DNA from: Pseudomonas marginalis
Lineage (GTDB): Bacteria; Pseudomonadota; Gammaproteobacteria; Pseudomonadales; Pseudomonadaceae
NCBI RefSeq assembly: GCF_008692035.1
Contig: NZ_VTFG01000001.1
Coordinates: forward strand, 3,163,501 to 3,227,500
Direction of reading: 5' to 3'
DNA length: 64,000 nucleotides
In this document: one piece after another, positions 48,069 to 55,544 of the stretch
Layout: every line of letters starts with the position of its first letter
How positions within the stretch are numbered: the first letter of the stretch is position 1
Position numbers and translations under genes: made by a program
The notes under the pieces: model-generated
Seen by the model: only the letters and a program-made list of their open reading frames with translations
Told to the model about the DNA's origin: nothing
Database searches by the model: none

Positions 48069-48845
48069 TTACCAGTAGTTTTCCACTGCCACCTGCCCTG
48101 GCCGGCGGCTAAGGCTCAGTTGCATGTCGCGCTGCTTGAGCAACTGGCGAGTGTCATCCACCATCTGCGGGTTGCCGCAAATCAGCACACGGGAATGTTC
48201 CGGGGTCAGATCGACGCCGGCAGCACGCTCCAATTCTCCGTTTTCGATCGAGGTGGTAATACGCCCACTCAACGCCCCCGGATAATCCTCTCGGGTCACG
48301 ATGGGGATGTAGGTCAGTTTGTGCGCATATTCTGCCAGGTACTCCCGCTCGCCCAACCCCTTGATCAGCGACTGGTACGCCAGCTCCCGGGCTTCCCGCG
48401 CGCTGTACACCAGGATGATGCGCTCGAATTTCTCCCAGACTTCGAAGTCCTGCAGGATCGACAAAAACGGTGCCACCCCGGTGCCGGTGCCTAACATCCA
48501 CAAGTCCCGGCCATCGACGAAACGGTTCAGGGTCAGGAACCCGGTAGCCTGGCGCTCCACCATCAAGGTATCGCCCACCCGCAATCGGCTGAGCTCACTG
48601 GTGAATTCGCCGCCTGGGACAACAATCGAGAAGAAGTCCAAGTATTCATCAAACGGCGAGGACACCACGGAATACGCGCGCCATACCGTGCTGCCATCCG
48701 CCTTGCTGACCCCCAGGCGCACGAACTGGCCGGCGGTAAACCGGAACCCGGGGTCACGGGTGGTTCGCAGGGTAAACAGGCTGGGGGTCAGGGATTGCAC
48801 ATCGAGCAAGGTTTGGCGGGTAAATTTCTCAGCACTGGCCGTCAT
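48069..48845 (-). CDS. fpr: Ferredoxin/flavodoxin-NADP(H) reductase
   Basis: FAD-dependent reductase of 258 residues passing electrons between NADPH and ferredoxin or flavodoxin; important in oxidative stress and iron supply. The FAD motif RAYS is at 56-59 (WRAYSVVSS), the NADP site GTGTGVAPF at 119-127 and ICGNPQMV further on. The C-terminus VENYW ends in an aromatic residue, as in bacterial subclass I reductases. GGAGT precedes the ATG. The P. putida and P. aeruginosa genes are regulated by FinR; no finR is in this window. Confidence 0.95.
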   Translation of the reverse strand: MTASAEKFTRQTLLDVQSLTPSLFTLRTTRDPGFRFTAGQFVRLGVSKADGSTVWRAYSVVSSPFDEYLDFFSIVVPGGEFTSELSRLRVGDTLMVERQATGFLTLNRFVDGRDLWMLGTGTGVAPFLSILQDFEVWEKFERIILVYSAREARELAYQSLIKGLGEREYLAEYAHKLTYIPIVTREDYPGALSGRITTSIENGELERAAGVDLTPEHSRVLICGNPQMVDDTRQLLKQRDMQLSLSRRPGQVAVENYW

Positions 48846-49224
48846 GGGGGACTCCGTTCTACAGGTGCCCTAGTGTCCCTCAAACTCGAGCCCGGAAACA
48901 CCTATGGTTGGTAGTGGCATTATATAGGCACAAAATAATGGCAACCTAATATCAACTCTGATCAATTTGCTATTAGCCCCTTTATCAGCGCTACAAGCGC
49001 GCTCTAAGTTGAGCTGCTACAGGTGCTTCAACTGACTAAAAAATCGAAAAAACAACTAAGCCCCTTAGCTAAGCCCGCCGCGACCTTAGAGAAAGTTTCT
49101 TAAACGCTGCCCTGCAAGAGCGAAAATTTCATCTCGCGATGTAGCTCATGTCCTACACTAATTTCCGTGCAGTGGGAGTTCAGGACGTATCCCATGTCAT
49201 GCGGAAACCCATGGAGAGTTACCA
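48846..49224. other. Long AT-rich intergenic region between fpr and luxR-type gene
   Basis: This 379-nt gap between two divergent genes is much more AT-rich than its surroundings. It must hold both promoters. I see no credible ORF, no lux box with good symmetry and no terminator. A short uORF-like ATG (ATGTCCTACACTAATTTCCG) occurs at 49148 but has no ribosome binding site. Confidence 0.4.
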
Positions 49225-49935
49225 ATGGTCAACTGGCGCAATACCCGACTTCCCAAACTGGAAGGCGAGAGCGAGGTTACGACTCTTTTCGAGATGGCTG
49301 TCAACCACACCTACGCACTCGGCTTCCAATACTGTTCTTTCACGATGAGCTCTCAACTACCTAACAACCAAACGAAACCTGTTCGCCTCAACAACTATCC
49401 AGATGAATGGAACAAACTGTATAATCAGGCCCACTTCTTTGACGCTGACCCCGTGGTGGAACATTGCAAACGTTGTGTACTGCCCCTTGTCTGGGAAGAA
49501 AAAATCTTTAAAGACTCACCCAACCTGTGGTCTTTAGCCCGATCCTTTGGTGTGCATTTGGGATGGACCCAAGCCGTGCATGATTTCCAGGGTGTGTTCA
49601 GCATGCTGACCCTGGGTCGCAGTGCGGGTGAAGTGACCCCGCAGGAGCTTTATGAAAAAGCCGGCCAGGTCCTGTGGCTGTGCCATGCGATGCATGCGGT
49701 AGTCGCGAAGACTTACGCACACAAGCCCAGCATTAACCCTGCAAACAAATTGACCCCGCGCGAAACCGAAATCCTCAAGTGGTCAGCCATGGGCAAGACC
49801 GCTGCGGACATTGCCGCCATCCTGTGCCTGTCCGAGCGTACGGTGGGCTTTCATATCTGCAGTTGCTTCAAAAAGCTGGGAGTCAACAACAAGATCGCTG
49901 CCGTGCTCTGCGCCTCGAAAGCGGGGTTGTTTTAA
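49225..49935 (+). CDS. LuxR-family AHL-type regulator without luxI (solo)
   Basis: A 236-residue protein with an N-terminal autoinducer-binding domain (about 20-160) and a C-terminal LuxR helix-turn-helix (about 172-232; LTPRETEILKWSAMGKTAAD and LSERTVGFHICSCFKKLGV). Residues that contact acyl-homoserine lactones in TraR have counterparts: W62, Y66, D75, P76 and W90 with the same spacing. This supports ligand binding, but no luxI synthase is present in the 64 kb, so it acts as a solo or senses a signal made elsewhere. GGAGA precedes the ATG. Confidence 0.9.
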   Translation: MVNWRNTRLPKLEGESEVTTLFEMAVNHTYALGFQYCSFTMSSQLPNNQTKPVRLNNYPDEWNKLYNQAHFFDADPVVEHCKRCVLPLVWEEKIFKDSPNLWSLARSFGVHLGWTQAVHDFQGVFSMLTLGRSAGEVTPQELYEKAGQVLWLCHAMHAVVAKTYAHKPSINPANKLTPRETEILKWSAMGKTAADIAAILCLSERTVGFHICSCFKKLGVNNKIAAVLCASKAGLF

Positions 49936-50096
49936 TCAGCGTTGAAACACCGCATGTAATCCCTTAGGAAAAAAAGTAACATTTACGACCCATTCTGAGT
50001 GCTGGGCTGTTCCCACGGGGTGCCGCCCGCTGTTCACTCAGACGGTTCCGCAGCCGACTGCCGAACACCCATCGATGACCCAGAGCCTCCCTCGCC

Positions 50097-51221
50097 ATGC
50101 CCCTGCTCGACAGCCCCTTCGCCCAGCTCGATCTGATCCGCCAGCCAGAGCAACATAACGATCCGCTGCAAGCCTTCGACGCCGCCGACGAGTACCTGCT
50201 CAGCTACCTGGCTGAACAGCAACCGAGCGCTGCGACCCGCGTGCTGGTGCTCAATGACAGCTTCGGCGCCCTGGCTGCGAGCCTGGATGGCCGGGTGCAG
50301 GTGACCTCCAGCGGCGACTCGTTCCTGGCCGCCCTGGGCCTGGATAAAAACCTGGTGCGCAATGGCAAGGCCTTTGACGCCGTGCCGTTCATCCCCGCCA
50401 GCGAGGTGCCCAGCGGGCCGTTCGACCGGGTGCTGATCCGCGTCCCCAAGACCCTGGCATTGCTGGAAGAACAACTGATCCGCCTGCAAGGCCAACTGGC
50501 GCCGGGCGCCGAAGTGATTGCCGCAGCGATGGTCAAGCACCTGCCCCGGGCGGCCGGTGAGTTGCTGGAGCGCTATATCGGGCCGATGCACGCCTCCCTG
50601 GCGGTGAAGAAGGCGCGGTTGCTGATCGCGACACTGGCCGACCGCCCCACGGCGGTCTCGCCCTACCCGACGCGCTACACCCTGGACGCGCCGGCTATCG
50701 AACTGCTCAACCATGCCAACGTGTTCTGCCGTGAAGGCCTGGACATCGGCACCCGCGCCTTCCTGCCGCACCTGCCCGATAACCTGGGCAGTGCCCGCGT
50801 GGCGGACCTGGGTTGCGGCAACGGGGTATTGGCGATTGCCAGCGCACTGCAAAACCCCGACGCCCGGTACACCTTGGTGGACGAGTCCTATATGGCCGTG
50901 CAATCGGCCCTTGAGAACTGGCAAGCCGCCCTCGGTGATCGGGAGGTGACAGTACGCGCCGGGGACGGCCTCGCAGGCCAGGAGCCGGACTCCCTCGACG
51001 TGGTGCTGTGCAACCCGCCGTTCCACCAGCAGCAGGTTGTCGGCGACTTCCTGGCCTGGCGTATGTTCCAGCAGGCGCGGGAGGCGTTGGTGGTCGGCGG
51101 CGCGCTGTATATCGTCGGCAACCGTCACCTGGGTTATCACAGCAAGTTGGCGCGCTTGTTCCGTGGCGTAGAGCAGGTCGCTGCCACGCCCAAGTTCGTG
51201 ATTCTCAAAGCACGCAAATAA
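50097..51221 (+). CDS. rlmG: 23S rRNA (guanine-1835-N2)-methyltransferase RlmG
   Basis: A two-domain methyltransferase of 374 residues. The N-terminal half is a degenerate methyltransferase-like domain (LVLNDSFGALAASL, RVPKTLALLEEQL). The C-terminal half carries the SAM motif DLGCGNG (237-243) and the catalytic NPPF (306-309, VVLCNPPFHQQ). The segment LLNHANVFCREGLDIGTRAF followed by LPHLP is typical for RlmG, which separates it from the shorter RsmC. It modifies G1835 of 23S rRNA in E. coli. There is only a weak ribosome binding site. It is convergent with the cio operon across a terminator. Confidence 0.92.
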   Translation: MPLLDSPFAQLDLIRQPEQHNDPLQAFDAADEYLLSYLAEQQPSAATRVLVLNDSFGALAASLDGRVQVTSSGDSFLAALGLDKNLVRNGKAFDAVPFIPASEVPSGPFDRVLIRVPKTLALLEEQLIRLQGQLAPGAEVIAAAMVKHLPRAAGELLERYIGPMHASLAVKKARLLIATLADRPTAVSPYPTRYTLDAPAIELLNHANVFCREGLDIGTRAFLPHLPDNLGSARVADLGCGNGVLAIASALQNPDARYTLVDESYMAVQSALENWQAALGDREVTVRAGDGLAGQEPDSLDVVLCNPPFHQQQVVGDFLAWRMFQQAREALVVGGALYIVGNRHLGYHSKLARLFRGVEQVAATPKFVILKARK

Positions 51222-51256
51222 AAAAAGCCCTGCCCTTCCAGAAGAAGAGCAGGGCT
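51222..51256 (-). terminator. Terminator of the cio operon
   Basis: On the minus strand AGCCCTGC pairs with GCAGGGCT across a 14-nt loop and is followed by six T. It begins right after the rlmG stop and may also slow rlmG transcripts. Confidence 0.85.
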
Positions 51257-51287
51257 GAAAACCGGGCGCGAAGCCCGGATCGGGATG

Positions 51288-51455
51288 TCAGTGGGTGGTC
51301 AGGCCGGCCGCATTCATGAACATGCGCATCAGGCTGGCCACCACGAACAGGGCCAGCACACTGCCGGTCCAGATCATCGCCAGCCAGCCGAGGCGCCGCC
51401 ACAGCGGCTGTTTCTCGGCCTGTTCGATCTCGTGCAACGTAGGTTTGCCGGACAT
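51288..51455 (-). CDS. DUF2474 small subunit of the Cio oxidase
   Basis: A 55-residue protein starting MSGKPTLHEIEQAEKQPLWR with one transmembrane helix (about 24-44, LAMIWTGSVLALFVVASLM). Such small proteins follow cioB/cydB genes and are thought to stabilise bd-type oxidases, like CydX. The stop is at 51288-51290 and the ATG complements 51453-51455. AGGAGGG lies upstream and the gap from cioB is 12 nt. It fits between cioB and the operon terminator. Confidence 0.85.
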   Translation of the reverse strand: MSGKPTLHEIEQAEKQPLWRRLGWLAMIWTGSVLALFVVASLMRMFMNAAGLTTH

Positions 51456-51467
51456 GCAACGACCCTC

Positions 51468-52475
51468 CTAGTGATAGCCGTCTTCGTGGGTGACCTTGCC
51501 GCGGAACACGTAGTAGCTCCAGAAGGTGTAGCCCAGGATGAACGGGATGATGAACAAGGTGCCCACCAGCATGAAGCCCTGGCTCTGGGGCGGCGCAGCG
51601 GCATCCCAGATCGACACGGATGGCGGGATGATGTTCGGCCACAGGCTGATCCCCAGGCCGCTGTAGCCGAGGAAGATCAGCACCAGCGTCAGCAGGAACG
51701 GTGTGTAGTGGGCATTCCGCGCCACGGCGCGGATCAACCCGTACATGGTCACCAGCACCAGGATCGGTACCGGCAGGAACCAGAACAGGTTCGGCAGGGT
51801 GAACCAGCGCGAGGCGATTTCCGGGTGCGACAGTGGCGTCCAGAGACTCACGATGCCGATCACGGCCAGCACCACGAAGGCCAATGGCCGCGCCAGGTTG
51901 TGCATTTTCTCCTGCAACGGGCCTTCGGTTTTCATGATCAGCCAGGTGCAGCCGAGCAATGCATAGGCCACGATCAGCGCCACGCCGCAGAACATCGTGA
52001 ACGGCGTGAGCCAGTCCAGCGAGCCGCCGGCAAACTGGCGATTGACCACCGGGATCCCGTCGATAAACGCCCCCAGCGCGACGCCCTGGAAGAACGTGGC
52101 CGCCAGCGAACCGCCGATAAACGCCTTGTCCCACAGGTGACGCTTGTGGTCCTTGGCCTTGAAGCGGAACTCGAAGGCCACGCCACGAAAGATCAGCCCC
52201 ACCAGCATCAGGATCAGCGGCAGGTACAGCGCCGACAACACCACCGAATAGGCCAGCGGGAACGCGCCGAACAACGCCGCGCCGCCCAGCACCAGCCAGG
52301 TTTCGTTACCGTCCCAGACCGGGGCCACGGTGTTCATCATCACGTCACGGTCGGTCTTGCCCGGAATAAACGGGAAGAGAATGCCGATACCCAGGTCGAA
52401 GCCGTCCATGACCACGTACATCATGATGCCGAAGATGATGATCACGGCCCAGATCAGCGGAAGATCAATACCCAT
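51468..52475 (-). CDS. cioB: Cyanide-insensitive quinol oxidase subunit II (CydB-like)
   Basis: A polytopic inner-membrane protein of 335 residues with about eight hydrophobic segments. It starts MGIDLPLIWAVIIIFGIMMY; MVMDGFDLGIGILFPF and NTVAPVWDGNETWLVLGG are CydB/CioB hallmarks. It forms the oxidase with CioA. The start lies 1 nt after the cioA stop, so translation is coupled; a longer frame upstream overlaps cioA and is rejected. DUF2474 follows. Confidence 0.95.
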   Translation of the reverse strand: MGIDLPLIWAVIIIFGIMMYVVMDGFDLGIGILFPFIPGKTDRDVMMNTVAPVWDGNETWLVLGGAALFGAFPLAYSVVLSALYLPLILMLVGLIFRGVAFEFRFKAKDHKRHLWDKAFIGGSLAATFFQGVALGAFIDGIPVVNRQFAGGSLDWLTPFTMFCGVALIVAYALLGCTWLIMKTEGPLQEKMHNLARPLAFVVLAVIGIVSLWTPLSHPEIASRWFTLPNLFWFLPVPILVLVTMYGLIRAVARNAHYTPFLLTLVLIFLGYSGLGISLWPNIIPPSVSIWDAAAPPQSQGFMLVGTLFIIPFILGYTFWSYYVFRGKVTHEDGYH

Positions 52476-52476
52476 C

Positions 52477-53916
52477 TCAATTCCCCTTGTGCTGGATGTG
52501 GGCGTGGTCGTCATCGCTGCCATCATCGGCGGCGGACAACGGACGGGCCGGTGTGCGTTTCTGGCCAGGGCCACCGTGGGTCGGTTCCGTGCCTTCGTGG
52601 GTCACCGGGCCTTTGCGCACCAGGCGCATCATGTAGCCCAGGCCGGCGCCGAACAGCGCGAAGTACACCACCACGAACAACACCAGGGTGATCGTCATCT
52701 GCGCCAGGCTATGCCCGGAAGAAGCATCCGCAGTGCGCATCAACCCGTAGACCACCCACGGCTGGCGGCCGATCTCGGTGGTGAACCAACCGGCGAGAAT
52801 CGCGATCAGGCCGGACGGCCCCATCCACAGCGCCAGGTACAGGAACGGCCTGGACGTGTACATCTTGTCGCCCCGGCGCAGCCAGAGGCTGAACAGGCCG
52901 GTGAAGATCATCAAGAACCCCAGGCCGACCATGACCCGGAACGACCAGAATACGATGGTCGAATTCGGCCGGTCTTCCGGCGGGAATTCCTTGAGCGCCG
53001 GCACCTGTTTGTCCAGGGAGTGGGTCAGGATCAGGCTGCCCAGGTACGGAATCTCCACGGCGTATTTGGTTTTTTCCGCTTTCATGTCCGGCCAGCCAAA
53101 CAGGATCAGCGGCGTTGGCTCATTGCCTTTGTTTTCCCAGTGGCCTTCAATCGCGGCGATTTTCGCCGGCTGGTGCTCGAGGGTGTTGAGGCCATGGAAG
53201 TCGCCGATCACCGCCTGGATAGGCGCCACGATCAGGGCCATCCACATCGCCATCGACAACATCTTGCGGATCGCCGGGTTGTCCTTGCCGCGCAGCAAGT
53301 GCCAGGCCGCCGAGGAACCGACGAAGAACGCGGTGGCCACGAACGCCGCCGTCGCCATGTGCATCAGGCGGTAAGGGAACGACGGGTTGAAGATCACCGC
53401 CAGCCAATCGGTAGGAATCACGCGGCCGTCGATGATTTCAAAGCCTTGCGGCGTCTGCATCCAGCTGTTGGACGCCAGGATCCAGAAGGTCGAGATCAGC
53501 GTACCGACGGCCACCATCACGGTGGAGAAGAAGTGCAGCTTGCGCCCCACCTTGTTCCAGCCGAACAGCATCACGCCGAGGAAACCGGCTTCGAGGAAGA
53601 AGGCCGTAAGCACTTCGTACGTCAGGAGCGGCCCGGTGACGGCGCCGGCGAAGTCCGAGAAGCGGCTCCAGTTGGTGCCGAACTGGTAGGCCATGACCAG
53701 ACCGGAGACCACGCCCATGCCGAAGTTGACGGCAAAGATCTTCGACCAGAAATGGTAGAGGTCACGGTAGGTATCGTTATGGGTCTTGAGCCACAAGCCT
53801 TCCAGTACCGCGAGGTAACTGGCCAGGCCGATGGTGATCGCCGGGAACAGGATGTGGAATGAGATGGTGAACGCGAACTGAATTCGGGCGAGATCTAGCG
53901 CCTCCAAACCGAACAT
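52477..53916 (-). CDS. cioA: Cyanide-insensitive quinol oxidase subunit I (CydA-like)
   Basis: A 479-residue heme-carrying subunit of the bd-type oxidase CIO, which reduces O2 with quinol electrons and resists cyanide. It starts MFGLEALDLARIQFAFTISF, the CydA start with its heme b595 ligand His near FTISFHILFPA. GRQPWVVYGLMRT near 390 is the conserved CydA motif. The Q loop is short compared with E. coli CydA, the feature that separates CIO from true cytochrome bd. C-terminal residues after about 445 form a His/Asp-rich tail. An Anr-like site lies upstream. Confidence 0.95.
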   Translation of the reverse strand: MFGLEALDLARIQFAFTISFHILFPAITIGLASYLAVLEGLWLKTHNDTYRDLYHFWSKIFAVNFGMGVVSGLVMAYQFGTNWSRFSDFAGAVTGPLLTYEVLTAFFLEAGFLGVMLFGWNKVGRKLHFFSTVMVAVGTLISTFWILASNSWMQTPQGFEIIDGRVIPTDWLAVIFNPSFPYRLMHMATAAFVATAFFVGSSAAWHLLRGKDNPAIRKMLSMAMWMALIVAPIQAVIGDFHGLNTLEHQPAKIAAIEGHWENKGNEPTPLILFGWPDMKAEKTKYAVEIPYLGSLILTHSLDKQVPALKEFPPEDRPNSTIVFWSFRVMVGLGFLMIFTGLFSLWLRRGDKMYTSRPFLYLALWMGPSGLIAILAGWFTTEIGRQPWVVYGLMRTADASSGHSLAQMTITLVLFVVVYFALFGAGLGYMMRLVRKGPVTHEGTEPTHGGPGQKRTPARPLSAADDGSDDDHAHIQHKGN

Positions 53917-54234
53917 AAGTCTTCCTCTGTCAGGTAATACCGGCTGCTGGCGGGAGCCTGCACCCACTGCCCCCACGGATATGGAGTCTGGCGAATTTCA
54001 ATTCGTTTCTTTTTTTAACCAGCCACGCAGGGAATCGGGCCTTGCGGCCACCAGAACAAATTCTGAAATGACTTTGATCTGGGTCAATCACAGTGAAAAG
54101 AGTAGTCCCATTTTCGCGGCTGGCCTGTGTGGTCTTTTGCCGCGTGACAGCTTGCCTCAGCCTTCTTCTCGCAACTAATTGTTACAGCTTGATGCTAATC
54201 TGCCCCTTCCCTCCGGCCTTGACCTGAATTTCCG
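53917..54234. promoter_or_regulatory. cioA control region with Anr-like box at 54074-54087
   Basis: The 318-nt gap between divergent cioA and an MFS gene contains TTGAT-CTGG-GTCAA at 54074-54087, matching 9 of 10 positions of the Anr/Fnr consensus TTGATNNNNATCAA. It lies about 158 nt upstream of cioA. In P. aeruginosa Anr represses cioAB at low oxygen, so the site is in keeping with the gene. No clear -35/-10 pairs were resolved and nothing else was seen. Confidence 0.6.
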
Positions 54235-55482
54235 ATGCCCAGTGAACCCACGTTGCTGTTACGTCACCACCGCCCTTTCATCGCGTTCTGGCTGGCACGG
54301 ATCTTCACCGCCAGCGGCTTCCAGATGCTTACCGTGGCCATTGGCTGGAACCTCTACCAACTCACCGGCAACGTGCTCGACCTGGGGCTGGTCGGCCTGG
54401 TGGAGTTCGTGCCGCGCGTGCTGTTCATGCTGCACACCGGGCATGTGGCCGACCGCTATGACCGACGCAAAGTCGCGGCCATCTGCCAGACCGTGCAGGC
54501 GCTGATTGCCCTTTCCCTGGCCATTGGCGGCCTCACCGGCAACGTGACCCGCGAGATGATCTTTATCCTCGCCTTCCTGCTCGGCGCCGCGCGCTCGTTT
54601 GAAATGCCCACCACCCAGGCCCTGCTGCCAAGCATCGTGCCCAGTGCGCTGTTCCCGCGTGCGGTGGCCTCGTCGCAGTCGGCCCAGCAACTGGCAACCA
54701 TCGTCGCCCCGGCGCTCGGTGGTTTGCTATACGCCTTCGGCAGCGTCTGGGTGTATGGGCCCACGGTGGCGCTGTACCTGATTGCCTGTGTACTGACCCT
54801 CAACCTGCCCGCCCGCCAGACCCCGCTCAACAAAGGCAAGGCCACCCTCGATTCACTGCTGGCCGGCATCCGCTTTATCCGCAGCCGCCCGGACATCCTC
54901 GGGGCGATTTCCCTCGACCTGTTCGCCGTGCTGCTGGGCGGCGCCACCGCGTTGCTGCCGGTATTCGCCAAGGACATCCTGCTGACTGGCGCCTGGGGCC
55001 TGGGCCTGTTGCGCTCGGCGCCGGCGGTGGGCGCGCTGTTGATGTCGTTGTGGCTGGCGCGCTTTTCGGTAGATCGGCAGGTGGGCCGGGTGATGTTCAC
55101 CGCCGTCGGCGTATTCGGCGTGGCGACCATCGCCTTCGGCCTGTCCACCTCGTTCTGGTTTTCCCTGGCGGTGCTGGTGGTGCTGGGCGCGGCGGACATG
55201 ATCAGCATGGTGATCCGTGCGTCCTTCGTGCAGTTGGAGACGCCGGATGAAATGCGCGGGCGGGTCAGTGCGGTCAATGGTCTGTTTATCGGCGCCTCCA
55301 ACCAATTGGGCGAGTTCGAATCGGGGATTACCGCCCATTGGTTCGGCACCGTGCCGGCCGTGGTGATGGGCGGCATCGGTACGCTGGTGGTGACCGGGGT
55401 GTGGATCAAACTGTTCCCGACCCTGGCGAATCGGGATCGTATGCATGTGCCGATAGATGAAAGCATCAAGCCCGCGGCATGA
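54235..55482 (+). CDS. MFS transporter of the MFS_3/EntS type
   Basis: A 415-residue inner-membrane protein with 12 hydrophobic segments. FWLARIFTASGFQMLTVAIG and LFMLHTGHVADRYDRRKVAA are typical of the MFS_3 (EntS, siderophore exporter-like) subfamily, with the loop motif GHVADRYDRR between TM2 and TM3. MISMVIRASFVQLETPDEMR followed by GRVSAVN is the matching second-half motif. No siderophore or other substrate genes are nearby, so the substrate is unknown. It is divergent from cioA. Confidence 0.88.
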   Translation: MPSEPTLLLRHHRPFIAFWLARIFTASGFQMLTVAIGWNLYQLTGNVLDLGLVGLVEFVPRVLFMLHTGHVADRYDRRKVAAICQTVQALIALSLAIGGLTGNVTREMIFILAFLLGAARSFEMPTTQALLPSIVPSALFPRAVASSQSAQQLATIVAPALGGLLYAFGSVWVYGPTVALYLIACVLTLNLPARQTPLNKGKATLDSLLAGIRFIRSRPDILGAISLDLFAVLLGGATALLPVFAKDILLTGAWGLGLLRSAPAVGALLMSLWLARFSVDRQVGRVMFTAVGVFGVATIAFGLSTSFWFSLAVLVVLGAADMISMVIRASFVQLETPDEMRGRVSAVNGLFIGASNQLGEFESGITAHWFGTVPAVVMGGIGTLVVTGVWIKLFPTLANRDRMHVPIDESIKPAA

Positions 55483-55485
55483 TCC

Positions 55486-55517
55486 AATGTGGGAGGAGGC
55501 TTGTTCCCTCCCACATT
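55486..55517. repeat. Degenerate REP hairpin between convergent genes
   Basis: AATGTGGGAGG (55486-55496) and CCTCCCACATT (55507-55517) form an 11-bp stem with a 10-nt loop. It is a shortened member of the local REP family. It begins 3 nt after the MFS stop and 28 nt from the paoC stop, so it may end both transcripts. Confidence 0.8.
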
Positions 55518-55544
55518 TGGACCTTCAGTGTTTGCTGGACCGCG

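Noticed and set aside
49148..49348. 66-codon ORF overlapping the start of the LuxR-type gene
   Set aside because: No ribosome binding site, different frame from the regulator, and no recognisable feature.
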